DNA of 64,000 nt from the NCBI GenBank assembly GCA_018660465.1, contig JABJKH010000089.1, positions 62,001 to 126,000 of the forward strand, given 5' to 3'. Of the stretch, positions 43,985 through 53,508 are shown in pieces. The notes below the pieces were generated by a model. It was given only the letters and a program-made list of their open reading frames with translations. It did not search any database and had not been told where the DNA came from. Each line of letters opens with the position of its first letter. Within the stretch, counting starts at the first letter, position 1. Source of the stretch: Rhodospirillaceae bacterium (GTDB lineage Bacteria > Pseudomonadota > Alphaproteobacteria > Rhodospirillales > JABJKH01). The position numbers and the translations under genes are program-made.

Positions 43985-44112
43985 AATTCTAAAAACACCT
44001 CCACCCGAAATTGTAACCTATTGGTTAGAACAAAGTCGCCATGTGTTGTCATTTAGGCGTCAATTTGTAAAGATTTACTGAGGGTTAGACCTAAAAGTGA
44101 CGGTGGATAATA

Positions 44113-45528
44113 ATGCTGCGAAATAGAAATACAAAAATCTTGGCGACACTCGGCCCCGCAAGCTCCGATGAGAAAATGATCTCTCAGCTGTTTGAGGCCG
44201 GTGTCGATGTCTTTCGATTCAATTTCAGTCACGGCAGCCACGAAGGCCACAAAGAGCGCTTTAAAATAATTCGCAATTTGGAAAAAAAGTTTTCCAGACC
44301 TATTGGCATCCTACAGGATCTTCAGGGCCCTAAACTTCGGGTCGGAAAATTCAAGTCTGATTCTGTAGAACTCAGACAAGGGAATGACTTCCGGCTCGAT
44401 CTAAACGAAGACCCGGGCGACGAAACCCGGGCGCACATGCCCCATCCGGAAATTTTTGCGGCCCTGGAACAAGATATGGACCTGTTGCTGGATGATGGAA
44501 AAATTCGTCTGCGGGTCGCTTCGCGCGGTGCCGACTTTGCTGAAACCCATGTAATGACCGGCGGCACCCTATCCGCCAATAAGGGTGTTAACGTGCCGAG
44601 TGCAATTTTGGACTTGGACCCGGTCACGGAAAAAGATCGCAAAGACCTAAAATTTGGCCTGGATATGGGCGTTGATTGGGTCGGCTTATCTTTTGTACAG
44701 CGACCCGAGGACGTCGCCGTCGCGCGCAAGCTTATAGGCGGCCGCGCGCCGGTCTTGGTCAAACTTGAAAAACCATCGATTGTCCGCGACCTCTGGGAAA
44801 TTGTCGACCTAGCTGATGCGATCATGGTCGCCCGCGGTGACCTTGGCGTCGAAGTCCCACCGGAAGATGTGCCTCCCCTACAAAAACGGATCGTGAGAAC
44901 CTGCCGATATTCAGGCAAACCCGTTGTCGTCGCGACCCAAATGCTGGATTCCATGGTCAATACCCCTATTCCCACTCGGGCAGAGGCTTCTGATGTCGCA
45001 ACTGCAGTCTATGATGGAGCCGACGCGGTTATGTTGTCAGCAGAATCCGCGGCCGGGTCCTTTCCACTGGAATCGGTTCAGATGATGGATCGGATTATCA
45101 CCAGTGCGGAAAGGGATCCCTTGTACCGACGCATTGTTGCCGCCGAACACTATAATCCTGAAGCAACCGCCGAAGACGCTATTACCTCAGCCGCTGCCCA
45201 AGTCGCTAAAACCGTATCCGCCGCAGCAATTGTTACTTTCACGACCAGTGGTTCGACGACCTTTCGGTGCGCGCGTGAACGCCCAGAAGTTCCCATCTTA
45301 AGCTTAACCCCAGACATGCTGACAGCACGGCGGCTTGCCATCACTTGGGGTGTTCATCCGGTTCAGACCCACACCATGGATGATTTTGAATCGATGGTCG
45401 ATACAGCGGTTAAAGTTGCGGTTGAAGAAGGGTTCGCAAAACCTGGACAACGGGTCGTGGTAACCGCAGGCGTTCCGTTCGGCACGCCGGGAGCGACCAA
45501 TATTCTCCGCATTGCTTGGGCGAATTAG
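44113..45528 (+). CDS. pyk: Pyruvate kinase
   Basis: Converts phosphoenolpyruvate and ADP to pyruvate and ATP in glycolysis. The 471-residue enzyme has ATLGPASSD and FRFNFSHGSH near the start, a B-domain insertion, the active-site PVLVKLEKPSIVRDL and MVARGDLGVEVP, and the ADP-site region VATQMLDSMVNTPIPTRAEASDVATAVYDGADAVMLSAESA. The C-terminal allosteric domain is complete, ending in GATNILRIAWAN. It is convergent with the membrane-anchored unknown gene. Confidence 0.97.
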   Translation: MLRNRNTKILATLGPASSDEKMISQLFEAGVDVFRFNFSHGSHEGHKERFKIIRNLEKKFSRPIGILQDLQGPKLRVGKFKSDSVELRQGNDFRLDLNEDPGDETRAHMPHPEIFAALEQDMDLLLDDGKIRLRVASRGADFAETHVMTGGTLSANKGVNVPSAILDLDPVTEKDRKDLKFGLDMGVDWVGLSFVQRPEDVAVARKLIGGRAPVLVKLEKPSIVRDLWEIVDLADAIMVARGDLGVEVPPEDVPPLQKRIVRTCRYSGKPVVVATQMLDSMVNTPIPTRAEASDVATAVYDGADAVMLSAESAAGSFPLESVQMMDRIITSAERDPLYRRIVAAEHYNPEATAEDAITSAAAQVAKTVSAAAIVTFTTSGSTTFRCARERPEVPILSLTPDMLTARRLAITWGVHPVQTHTMDDFESMVDTAVKVAVEEGFAKPGQRVVVTAGVPFGTPGATNILRIAWAN

Positions 45529-45535
45529 ATATATT

Positions 45536-46345
45536 TTAGGAGTCGGTTGTACCAACAAGCTTTGAAAGGCAGCGGTTAATATTAGCCCGCTGGCGGACTT
45601 GTGCGGCATACTCCGCTAACTGCTTGCCTTCGATCTTAATCTTATTTTTGCCAATCCTGATGGCACTGCCCCGATCATAAATTTCTTTAATTTTACCGGC
45701 CTGTTTGTCCCATTTATCTAGATATACCGTCCAATCCCCATCGTGTCGTCGATCAACATAATTGATCACCCGCGTGTGGGTCAGGTTCCCCCAAATTGCG
45801 ACCTTGGGCATGGGGGGGCAAGAGGAAGTATCCACTCGCTTAAGATCTTTGATCGTAGGCTCTTTAATCGCCATAGCTTTGGCCAAACTGGTTCCTGGTG
45901 CTGGACCGGAAGTACCACCAGAGGATTTGATCCGAGGAGCCGGCGCCTTCAAAGAGGGGCTTGAGCCACCGTCGTTACGCGTAGTTTCATAGTTACTGTC
46001 CGAGAGCTGCTCAGCGTTACTGTCCGAAAGCTGCTCAGCTATAAAGCCCGAAACATACCCTCCCGACAATTCAGCTGTAGCCATACTGACCACAATGACG
46101 ATCAATGCAGTCGGCCCCCAAATATGGCGGCGCGAAATTCTTGCTTTTCCTTGAGCAAAACGGTCCGGTCTGGCTGCACCTTCCGTACGCCGATCTGTAG
46201 CTGCCGTTGGGACAGAACGCGATACGGCATTTTTTGTCGCAATAGACTCCTCGCGACGAGGCCCTGGATCATCTCTGCGGTCGCCGCCTCTAGTTCGACG
46301 GTCTTCGCCTTCTCGGCGCGGGTCTTTAAAATTTTTTGCACTCAT
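45536..46345 (-). CDS. Membrane-anchored protein with an Arg/Asp-rich N-terminus, unknown function
   Basis: A 269-residue protein not recognised. The N-terminal ~70 residues are very rich in Arg and Asp (RREGEDRRTRGGDRRDDPG), cytoplasmic by charge. One membrane helix follows (IWGPTALIVIVVSMATAEL), then a perfect octapeptide duplication AEQLSDSN-AEQLSDSN and a periplasmic domain. That domain has one Cys near CPPMPKVAIWGNLTHTRVINYV and another near RCLSKLV, with a charged core. ATG 46345 is preferred; a start at 46468 would add 41 residues. The single anchor plus soluble domain suggests an envelope role. Confidence 0.65.
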   Translation of the reverse strand: MSAKNFKDPRREGEDRRTRGGDRRDDPGPRREESIATKNAVSRSVPTAATDRRTEGAARPDRFAQGKARISRRHIWGPTALIVIVVSMATAELSGGYVSGFIAEQLSDSNAEQLSDSNYETTRNDGGSSPSLKAPAPRIKSSGGTSGPAPGTSLAKAMAIKEPTIKDLKRVDTSSCPPMPKVAIWGNLTHTRVINYVDRRHDGDWTVYLDKWDKQAGKIKEIYDRGSAIRIGKNKIKIEGKQLAEYAAQVRQRANINRCLSKLVGTTDS

Positions 46346-46743
46346 GTTCAAAGCAATAATCACCCAATTTGTGTCATCGATTGCATAAATGCGCTCCGAA
46401 ATACCCTGCCCAATAGATATACTCGAAGTGCTATTTAACTTACATAAAAGGTAAATTAAAAAATTCAACTAAAATATTACAAAAATTGTGATTTTGTCAG
46501 CTACGCGTCAGAATTATAGGAATTTATGCAAATTATTGTCAGAATTTGCAGGAAATTATCAGAAAATAATTTTTTTGAATAATTATGACAGCTTCACGAC
46601 AGTTTCATTAAGCGTTCGATTCGGAGATTCGAGAAAGATAACATTATTTTCAATTTAAAAAGGCCGCAGGAGGGCAAAATCGAAAAAAGCCGCCCTAAAT
46701 TAGAGCGGCTCAATCCAGTACAAATCTTATAATTTAGCGATTC
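46346..46743. other. AT-rich intergenic region with GTCAGAATT repeats
   Basis: This ~400-base gap holds the upstream region of the membrane-anchored gene and the 3' region of ndk. GTCAGAATT occurs at 46507 and 46538, with related GTCAG at 46496 and ATCAGAA at 46558, in a very AT-rich stretch. Two GANTC sites begin at 46618 and 46626. The ndk terminator lies at 46683-46711. No coding sequence is seen. Confidence 0.5.
46683..46711 (-). terminator. Intrinsic terminator of ndk
   Basis: On the minus strand GCCGCTCT (46709-46702) pairs with AGGGCGGC (46696-46689), with one G-U pair and a five-base loop, followed by six T. It lies 33 bases after the ndk stop. Confidence 0.87.
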
Positions 46744-47166
46744 TTATCCGACAATTTCCGTATCACTGAAAAAGAAACTGATTTCAATCGCGGCATTTTC
46801 CGGTGAATCCGAACCGTGAACGGAATTTTCCTGAACATCTACGCCAACAGCCTTACGAATTGTTCCCTCGTCGGCATTTGCCGGGTTGGTGGCTCCCATA
46901 ATTTCGCGATTTCGTGCGATGGCACCGTCACCTTCCAAAACCTGCACTACAACTGGGCCGGAAATCATATAGTCAACCAGTTCAGGAAAAAATGAACGCT
47001 CAGAGTGAACGCCGTAAAACTTCTCGGCCATTTCCTTCGTCAACTGCAAGCGTTTCTGGGCAACGAACCGTAGTCCGCCCTCTTCAAAAAACGTATTAAT
47101 CTTACCAGTTAGATTACGAGCCGTTGCATCCGGCTTGATGATCGAGAGCGTACGTTCGACAGCCAT
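46744..47166 (-). CDS. ndk: Nucleoside diphosphate kinase
   Basis: Transfers the gamma-phosphate from ATP to nucleoside diphosphates. The 140-residue protein has the family start [11 protein letters not shown], the active site ENSVHGSDS with phosphohistidine His117, and the conserved [15 protein letters not shown]. Length is normal. ATG 47166; terminator downstream. It is divergent from the ABC-F gene. Confidence 0.97.
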   Translation of the reverse strand: MAVERTLSIIKPDATARNLTGKINTFFEEGGLRFVAQKRLQLTKEMAEKFYGVHSERSFFPELVDYMISGPVVVQVLEGDGAIARNREIMGATNPANADEGTIRKAVGVDVQENSVHGSDSPENAAIEISFFFSDTEIVG

Positions 47167-47378
47167 TCTTCTGATAACTCCAAATAATGATTTAATAACA
47201 ATGTTCTAATTATTAAGACCACAAGAATATTTGACCAAGTCCCCCCGGCATCCAAATGTGGTCGGCGCGTTATATAAACGCACCATGGTGACGTGGCAAC
47301 TAAATCCTTTGGCAAATCCTATGGTAAATTTTCTCAACGCTGTTTCCCAACATATACAAGCGTGCTATCACCCCGCCC

Positions 47379-49253
47379 ATGCTTCACATCACTGATCTTA
47401 CATTTCGCATCGCCGGGCGGCCCTTATTCGAGACCGCATCTGCAACTGTCCCTCAGGGCCACAAGGTGGGCCTCGTAGGGCGGAACGGTACCGGAAAGAC
47501 AACCCTGTTCAAGTTGATCTCAGGGGAACTTCACGCAGATTCTGGTACGGTTTCACTGTCGGGTAGAGCTCGCGTTGGCCAGGTCCAACAAGAGGCACCG
47601 GGCGGGAAAACTTCTTTGATCGATACGGTCCTTGCAGCAGATACCGAGCGGCAATCCCTGTTAGACGAAGCAGAAACCACCCAAGACCCGCACCGGATTG
47701 GTGAAATCCATACCCGTCTGGCAGATATAGAGGCCCACGCGGCACCTGCGCGTGCAGCTTCCATCCTTGCTGGATTGGGATTCGACGAAGCGACACAGCA
47801 ACAGACCTGTGATAACTTCTCCGGCGGTTGGCGTATGCGGGTAGCCTTGGCCGCCGCCCTGTTTGCCAGACCTGATCTGTTGTTACTGGATGAGCCGACC
47901 AATCACTTGGATTTGGAAGCCGTCTTGTGGCTGGAGCAATATCTTGCGGCTTGGCAAGGAACCCTTGTCGTCATCAGCCACGACAGATCTCTGCTCAACA
48001 AAGTTACCGACGAGATTATCCATTTGGAGCACCGAAAACTCGTCCGCTACACGGGCAACTATGACCGCTTTGAGAGAACCCGGCGTGAACGCTTGGAGTT
48101 GGACGCTAAAATGCGGGTTAAGCAACAAGCTGCCAGACGTCACATTGAATCGTTTGTTGATCGCTTCAGGGCACAAGCAAATAAAGCGCGCCAAGCCCAA
48201 AGCCGGATTAAGATGCTGGCACGCATGCAGCCCATCGCTTCTGTGATGGAAGAAAAGACCAGCACGTTCGCGTTTCCGAACCCTGATCCACTGGCACCGC
48301 CAATTCTAACCCTGGAAGACACAGAAGTTGGATATGAAGACGGCAACCCGGTACTCACCAACCTCAATCTTCGGATTGATATGGACGACCGGATCGCGCT
48401 TCTAGGTGCCAACGGAAATGGCAAATCGACTCTTATTAAGCTTTTGTCTAAGCGGCTAGAGCCTTCCGCCGGCACTTTGAGAAAGTCCGGCAAACTCAGG
48501 GTCGGGTATTTTGCCCAGCACCAGACCGAAGAGCTGGATGCCAACGGCACTGCCTTTAGCCATATGGCCCGGTTGTTGCCGGACCTTCCCGAATCAAAAG
48601 TTCGCGCGCGCTTGGGACAGTTCAGTTTTTCCCAAGACATGGCCAACACCGAAGTCCGTAATTTGTCTGGCGGCGAAAAGGCCCGGCTTCTGTTTGCCCT
48701 CATGGGACGACACTCTCCGCATATCCTGCTGCTAGATGAACCGACCAACCACTTAGACGTGGATTCTCGCGAAGCCCTAGTCGAAGCCCTGAACGATTAT
48801 GAGGGGGCGGTAATCCTGGTGAGTCACGACGCAAACTTGATTGAACTGGTTTGTGACCGGCTGTGGATCGTTGAGAATGGCTCGTGCGGGGCCTTCGATG
48901 GCGACCTTGATGACTATCGAAAGTCGCTATTGGAAAGCCGCAGGGCGGCCCGTCGCCAGGAAAAAGGGAATGGCACCTCGGCCAACAAGCGCAATGCCCG
49001 TCGCGACCGAGCCCAAGCGCGGGCAGCCAACGCTGAATTACGGAGGTCAGTAAAAAATGCAGAACAGCGCATGGAAAAGCTGCAAACCGAGCAGGCGAAA
49101 CTGGAAGCAGAACTTGCAGACCCAAAAGTTTATAATGGCTCTACTGCTGACCTCATGAAGCTCCAAGTTCGACTTGGCGAAATTAAATCTAACGTTTCCA
49201 AGGCAGAGGAAAAGTGGCTCGAAGCCTCCGCGACTTTGGAAGAAGCGACGTAA
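47379..49253 (+). CDS. ABC-F family ATP-binding protein (Uup/YheS-like)
   Basis: A 624-residue soluble protein with two ABC ATPase domains and no membrane part. Walker A motifs GRNGTGKTTL and GANGNGKSTL, signatures NFSGGWRMR and NLSGGEKARL, and Walker B DEPTNHLDLEAVLWLE and DEPTNHLDVDSREALVE are all intact. The inter-domain linker (about 240-300) is basic and helical, and the C-terminus has a coiled coil (NAELRRSVKNAEQRMEKLQTEQ). ABC-F proteins act on the ribosome; this one is of the housekeeping type rather than a clear resistance factor. The MFS gene follows by ten bases. Confidence 0.94.
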   Translation: MLHITDLTFRIAGRPLFETASATVPQGHKVGLVGRNGTGKTTLFKLISGELHADSGTVSLSGRARVGQVQQEAPGGKTSLIDTVLAADTERQSLLDEAETTQDPHRIGEIHTRLADIEAHAAPARAASILAGLGFDEATQQQTCDNFSGGWRMRVALAAALFARPDLLLLDEPTNHLDLEAVLWLEQYLAAWQGTLVVISHDRSLLNKVTDEIIHLEHRKLVRYTGNYDRFERTRRERLELDAKMRVKQQAARRHIESFVDRFRAQANKARQAQSRIKMLARMQPIASVMEEKTSTFAFPNPDPLAPPILTLEDTEVGYEDGNPVLTNLNLRIDMDDRIALLGANGNGKSTLIKLLSKRLEPSAGTLRKSGKLRVGYFAQHQTEELDANGTAFSHMARLLPDLPESKVRARLGQFSFSQDMANTEVRNLSGGEKARLLFALMGRHSPHILLLDEPTNHLDVDSREALVEALNDYEGAVILVSHDANLIELVCDRLWIVENGSCGAFDGDLDDYRKSLLESRRAARRQEKGNGTSANKRNARRDRAQARAANAELRRSVKNAEQRMEKLQTEQAKLEAELADPKVYNGSTADLMKLQVRLGEIKSNVSKAEEKWLEASATLEEAT

Positions 49254-49263
49254 ATCGAACCAG

Positions 49264-50415
49264 ATGCCCCATTCAAAATCCCAATTGACGTGGCGTCTTG
49301 CAGGATTTTATGGCGTCTATTTTATCCTCATTGGATTTGTAAGCGCCTTTTGGCCGCTCTGGCTGAAGGATCGGGGCATCAGCGAAACCGAAATCGGGAT
49401 CATCCTGGCTTCCGGCGTGTTCGCGAAAGTTTTCGTTAGTCCAACGATTGCCCATCTGGCCGACCGACGCGGCGAACGCAAAGGCCTGATGATCGTGCTC
49501 GCCTTTTGTGCGGCGGCCGTATTTTCAGTTTTTCAATTCGCCGAAGGGTTCTGGAGTATTCTTCTGGTCACGGCGCTGTTTTTTATGGCGTGGTCCTCGA
49601 TCCTGCCGTTAGGCGAAAGTCTGACCATGCTCAACGCCAAGGCGAAGGGGTTGGACTACGGGCGTCTCAGGCTATGGGGATCAATCGGGTTTATCGTTGC
49701 GACCGCCGGTGGCGGTATCTTTCTGACCGACAGAAGCGTGGATACAGTCCATTGGCTCATCTTAGGGTCCGCGGTCGCTGTGTTTGCCATATGTTGGCTT
49801 CTTCCCAATACCAAGGTCGAAAAGTCAGAACAGGGCAAAGCGCCCTTTATGACCATGCTGACAAACGGGCGCTTTGTTCTGTTTATCGCAGCCTGTGCCC
49901 TGATCCAGTCCACCCATGCGATCTATTATGGTTTTGGCACCATTCATTGGAAAAACGTTGGCTACAACGAAACCGTCATCGGGGCCTTATGGGCGGAAGG
50001 CGTCGTTGCGGAAATTATCTTGTTCATTTATGGCACACAACTCATCGCCCGACTGGGGGCTGCCAGGCTTATCCTTTTGGGTGGTCTCGCCGCTGTTATT
50101 CGATGGACAGTGACGGGTCTAAGCGACGACTTGAGCGTGCTTATTGTCGTTCAAGCGCTTCATGCCTTCACGTTTGGTGCAACACACCTAGGGGCGATCC
50201 ACTATATATCTGAAACGGTCGCGCCAGAACGATCTGCCACAGCACAAAGTCTATATGCTGTCGCGGTTTCTGGAGTCGCCATGGCCATGGGCCTGGCGAC
50301 ATCCGGGAAGCTTTATGCCATGTTTAGCGGCGGTGCCTATTTGGTTATGGCAGGGGTTGGCGTTGCGGGCGTAATCCTGGCGTTTAATTTGGATATAAAG
50401 TCCAAGCGAGATTAG
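49264..50415 (+). CDS. MFS transporter (HcaT/nucleoside-proton-symporter-like)
   Basis: A 383-residue 12-helix permease. It begins at ATG 49264, ten bases after the ABC-F gene, although the frame is open further upstream. Motifs include the helix 2-3 loop HLADRRGERKG, GRLRLWGSIGF and the late FGATHLGAIHYI, typical of the HcaT/LacY-like group that carries aromatic acids or sugars. The substrate is not known. Its stop overlaps the convergent cupin gene by four bases. Confidence 0.9.
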   Translation: MPHSKSQLTWRLAGFYGVYFILIGFVSAFWPLWLKDRGISETEIGIILASGVFAKVFVSPTIAHLADRRGERKGLMIVLAFCAAAVFSVFQFAEGFWSILLVTALFFMAWSSILPLGESLTMLNAKAKGLDYGRLRLWGSIGFIVATAGGGIFLTDRSVDTVHWLILGSAVAVFAICWLLPNTKVEKSEQGKAPFMTMLTNGRFVLFIAACALIQSTHAIYYGFGTIHWKNVGYNETVIGALWAEGVVAEIILFIYGTQLIARLGAARLILLGGLAAVIRWTVTGLSDDLSVLIVVQALHAFTFGATHLGAIHYISETVAPERSATAQSLYAVAVSGVAMAMGLATSGKLYAMFSGGAYLVMAGVGVAGVILAFNLDIKSKRD

Positions 50416-50792
50416 TCGGCTACTGCCCCCTCACCAAACCCGGATCCTGCTTGCTTGTATTCTTCCCGGGGCGGCGAGAAAATATCTAAGACCACAGCCC
50501 CCGTATCCCCTGTTCGCACAGTATGCTCAACGTTCGGAGGAGAGCGCCAGAAATCACCGACATTCATAACTGTTTCCTTGCCACCCTGAACACGTATCAG
50601 CGATCCTTCGAGCAGATACCCCCACTGTTCTTCAGGGTGAGAATGTAAGGTGCCAGAAGAATTTGGCTCAATCCGAACCACCGACAGCATGGCGTGGTCA
50701 CCGGGGAAAACCCGGGTTGTAATCCCTTCGCATAAGGTTCGCTGAATGCCTTGTGACATATCATCTACGTTAAAGGCCCATTGGTCTGCCAT
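50412..50792 (-). CDS. Cupin domain protein
   Basis: A 126-residue single-domain beta-barrel protein. Cupin motif 1 is IEPNSSGTLHSHPEEQWGYLLEG, with the His, His and Glu ligands; motif 2 (GDFWRSPPNVEHTVRTGDTG) supplies the last His. It should bind one divalent metal. Small cupins serve as isomerases, dioxygenases or regulators; nothing here narrows it. It is the last gene of the pepA-holC-methyltransferase-cupin run, three bases after the methyltransferase. Confidence 0.9.
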   Translation of the reverse strand: MADQWAFNVDDMSQGIQRTLCEGITTRVFPGDHAMLSVVRIEPNSSGTLHSHPEEQWGYLLEGSLIRVQGGKETVMNVGDFWRSPPNVEHTVRTGDTGAVVLDIFSPPREEYKQAGSGFGEGAVAD

Positions 50793-50795
50793 TTC

Positions 50796-51497
50796 TCAGT
50801 CTTCCTTATTTTTGAGTTCAAAAACGCATAGCAAGTTCGCCTGCCAAATTTGCGGGTGGTAGGTCAGGACGCGGTTCAATATGCCATGCAGCGCATTCTC
50901 CAGAACCCGCTTCCGCCATTTCCCCGTCGTCTGCCCAACCACATTCAAGCACGTATAGCCGGTCATAAAGGCGAGTTCCTTCACCCGGTCCGGCGTGTAG
51001 GGTGTGACGTGATCAAAGGAGCCGTAAAACATTCGCTGACCCCAAGGTGACGAAACGTTTGGCATGCGGAGTAATACTTTTCCGCCCTTGCTAAGAATCG
51101 AACGCAGTCCCTTTAGCAGCTGAATGGCGTCGTCGAGTTCCATGTGCTCAAGAATATCGAACAGAACGATGCGATCAAACGTCCTGGCACCTGAGACTTT
51201 GGCCACGTAGTCGTTGGCATCCGCACAAACGAATTCACAACCTTCGATGTCACTTAAAACTTCAGCCAAATTTTCGTCGTAGTCCACGCCGACGGTATCG
51301 CTAAACCCGCGTGCTTTTAAGTACCGTAGAAATTGCCCGGCCCCACAGCCGATTTCGAGAACTGACATGGCAACGTTCGCGCCGGTAAGCGATAAAAATT
51401 CCTGATCAAACTGGCGAAGGTGTTTTTTCTTGATCTCCGTCGCACTGCGCTCACGATGGCCTTTGTAGACTTCTGCCTTTTCATCTTTGTAAGTCAT
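50796..51497 (-). CDS. Class I SAM-dependent methyltransferase
   Basis: A 233-residue methyltransferase with motif I VLEIGCGAGQFLRYLKARGF, an acidic loop (GVDYDENLAEVL) and post-I regions of the UbiE/Coq5-type fold, including LFDILEHMELDDAIQLLKGL. The start MTYKDEKAEVYKGHRERSATEI is shared with polysaccharide- or lipid-directed methyltransferases. ATG 51497 overlaps the holC stop as ATGA, so translation is coupled. Substrate unknown. Confidence 0.88.
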   Translation of the reverse strand: MTYKDEKAEVYKGHRERSATEIKKKHLRQFDQEFLSLTGANVAMSVLEIGCGAGQFLRYLKARGFSDTVGVDYDENLAEVLSDIEGCEFVCADANDYVAKVSGARTFDRIVLFDILEHMELDDAIQLLKGLRSILSKGGKVLLRMPNVSSPWGQRMFYGSFDHVTPYTPDRVKELAFMTGYTCLNVVGQTTGKWRKRVLENALHGILNRVLTYHPQIWQANLLCVFELKNKED

Positions 51498-51949
51498 GCC
51501 CCCGCCTTCTCTTCCCAGCCGCCGCGGTCTGTTTGCTGCCAATAGGTCAGATCATACCCGGCGTCCTTGTACGTCTTCCAGTGTTCGCGGGCGGCACTGA
51601 CAGCGGCATCATCTTCGCCATCAAACAACTCGAAACAGCGCTCGAATTCTCCGACATGATCCGACGATGCGCCGTCTGTTAGGAATAGGAATTGGGATTG
51701 GTTAGGGTTTTCGTCATTCGTCGTCAGCCAGACGGGTTGGTCTTCCGGCGCGCCATCTTTGCGGCTGCCATGCGGCAGCCAGGAATCGTTTTCATAGGTC
51801 CATAGAAGACCGTTCAGCGCTTCAATCTTGTCATCTGAGCCGGCCATGACGATAGCGCGCTTGCCAGCCTCAACGGTTTTTTCCAAGAGCTTGGGCAAGG
51901 CCCGGTCGAGGGGCCATTTCTGTAAGTGATAGAATGCAACAGAAGTCAT
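51494..51949 (-). CDS. holC: DNA polymerase III chi subunit
   Basis: A 151-residue protein that links SSB to the clamp loader through psi. The conserved parts are VAFYHLQKWPLDRALPKLLEKTVEAGKRAIV, LWTYENDSWLPHGSRKDG with the SSB-contacting region, and QPVWLTTNDENPNQSQFLFLTDG. ATG 51949 is the family start; frames further upstream would overlap pepA. It sits between pepA and the methyltransferase, and pepA-holC is the classical gene order. Confidence 0.93.
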   Translation of the reverse strand: MTSVAFYHLQKWPLDRALPKLLEKTVEAGKRAIVMAGSDDKIEALNGLLWTYENDSWLPHGSRKDGAPEDQPVWLTTNDENPNQSQFLFLTDGASSDHVGEFERCFELFDGEDDAAVSAAREHWKTYKDAGYDLTYWQQTDRGGWEEKAGA

Positions 51950-51965
51950 CCTACCCGCGCCGCCG

Positions 51966-53480
51966 CTACTTTTTCTCGTAGTAATCAGCCACCAGCCGGT
52001 CCAACAACCGGACCCCGAAGCCAGTTCCACCCTTGGGTACTGTCGGCTTCTCGGCCTTGGACCATGTGACGCCGGCGATATCCAGGTGCGCCCACGGGGT
52101 TTTATCTACAAATCGTTGCAGGAACTGCGCAGCCGTCGTGCTGCCTGCTCCCCGACCTGCGCCAATATTTTTCATATCCGCAGCGTCAGAGTTGATCATC
52201 TTGTCATAGGCGTCGCCCAGCGGCATCCGCCAAAGGTTTTCATCGACCTTCTTGCCGGCTTCGGTCAAACGTTCGGACAATCGATCATTGTTGGAAAACA
52301 AGCCCGCCATTTCACCGCCAAGACAAACGATGATCGCACCGGTCAACGTTGCCAAGTTGACCATGAACTTCGGCTTAAAGCGTTCCTTGGTGTACCAAAG
52401 CGCATCGGCCAGGACCAACCGCCCTTCGGCATCTGTGTTCAAAACTTCGATGGTCTGGCCCGACATTGAGGTAACAATATCACCGGGACGCTGAGCATTG
52501 CCACCCGGCATGTTCTCAACCAGCCCGACAACGCCAACAGCATTGACCTTGGCTTTACGTCCGGCCAGCGCCTTCATTAATCCAATAACGACACCAGATC
52601 CGCCCATATCCCATTTCATGTCTTCCATGCCGCCGGAGGGCTTTATCGAAATACCACCAGTATCAAACGTCACACCCTTACCGACGAATGCGATGGGGGC
52701 TTCTGCTTTCTTGCCTTTGGCAGGTTTGTCCGCACCATTCCATTGCATCACGACCATACGGGACTCACGGATACTGCCCTGCCCCACACCCAAGAGCGCG
52801 CCCATACCAAGCTTCGCCATCTGCGCTTCGTTAAGCACTTCAACCTTGATGCCCAACTTGGAAAGGGTTTGTGCCTGCTTTGCCAGGGTTACGGGATAAA
52901 GCACGTTGGCGGGTTCAGACACCAAATCGCGCGTAAAAAATACGCCATCCGCGACTTTATCTTTAGCCTGATACAAAGTTTTTGCGCGGGTATTTCCGGC
53001 ACATTGGATCTGAATGGTTTTCAGAACCGGCTTGTTTTCTTTCTTTTCCTTGGTCCGGTACTTATCAAACCGATAGGACCGCAGCCGCGATCCAAATGCC
53101 ATTTCAGCTGCTTGCTCCGCTGCCTTAAAAGAACAGCCATCAATGTCGTCAACCAGAACACTAATCGTGGTCGCACCGACCCGGTTTAGCGCTGCGTAAA
53201 TCGCGCCCCCTGCGGACTGTAGCCCAAGATCATTGATCTCTTTAGGCTTGCCCAAGCCAACCGCAAGAATGCGGCTAATTTTGCCATCTCCGGGGGCCAA
53301 AAGCGTCAGCGTCTGACCTTTGGTTCCCTTGAAGGTGCTGGCTTTTACAGCGCGTGTTAAGGCACCTTTTAGGCTTTTATCAAGCGCGGTCGCACTGGCG
53401 GTAAGCTTTCGTCCGCCCAATATTCCGACAACGACAACACCTTTCTCAGGCAACGATGGCTTGGCAAATACGACTTTCAT
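51966..53480 (-). CDS. pepA: Leucyl aminopeptidase (M17 family)
   Basis: A 504-residue cytoplasmic aminopeptidase with a variable N-terminal domain and a catalytic C-terminal domain. Metal and active-site blocks are GKGVTFDTGGISIKPSGGM, KWDMGGSGVV and the signature NTDAEGRLVLADAL. PepA removes N-terminal residues and in some bacteria also binds DNA. ATG 53480; holC follows 16 bases after its stop. Confidence 0.96.
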   Translation of the reverse strand: MKVVFAKPSLPEKGVVVVGILGGRKLTASATALDKSLKGALTRAVKASTFKGTKGQTLTLLAPGDGKISRILAVGLGKPKEINDLGLQSAGGAIYAALNRVGATTISVLVDDIDGCSFKAAEQAAEMAFGSRLRSYRFDKYRTKEKKENKPVLKTIQIQCAGNTRAKTLYQAKDKVADGVFFTRDLVSEPANVLYPVTLAKQAQTLSKLGIKVEVLNEAQMAKLGMGALLGVGQGSIRESRMVVMQWNGADKPAKGKKAEAPIAFVGKGVTFDTGGISIKPSGGMEDMKWDMGGSGVVIGLMKALAGRKAKVNAVGVVGLVENMPGGNAQRPGDIVTSMSGQTIEVLNTDAEGRLVLADALWYTKERFKPKFMVNLATLTGAIIVCLGGEMAGLFSNNDRLSERLTEAGKKVDENLWRMPLGDAYDKMINSDAADMKNIGAGRGAGSTTAAQFLQRFVDKTPWAHLDIAGVTWSKAEKPTVPKGGTGFGVRLLDRLVADYYEKK

Positions 53481-53508
53481 GAATCCCCCTTAGGTCCAAG
53501 GTGCGTAA

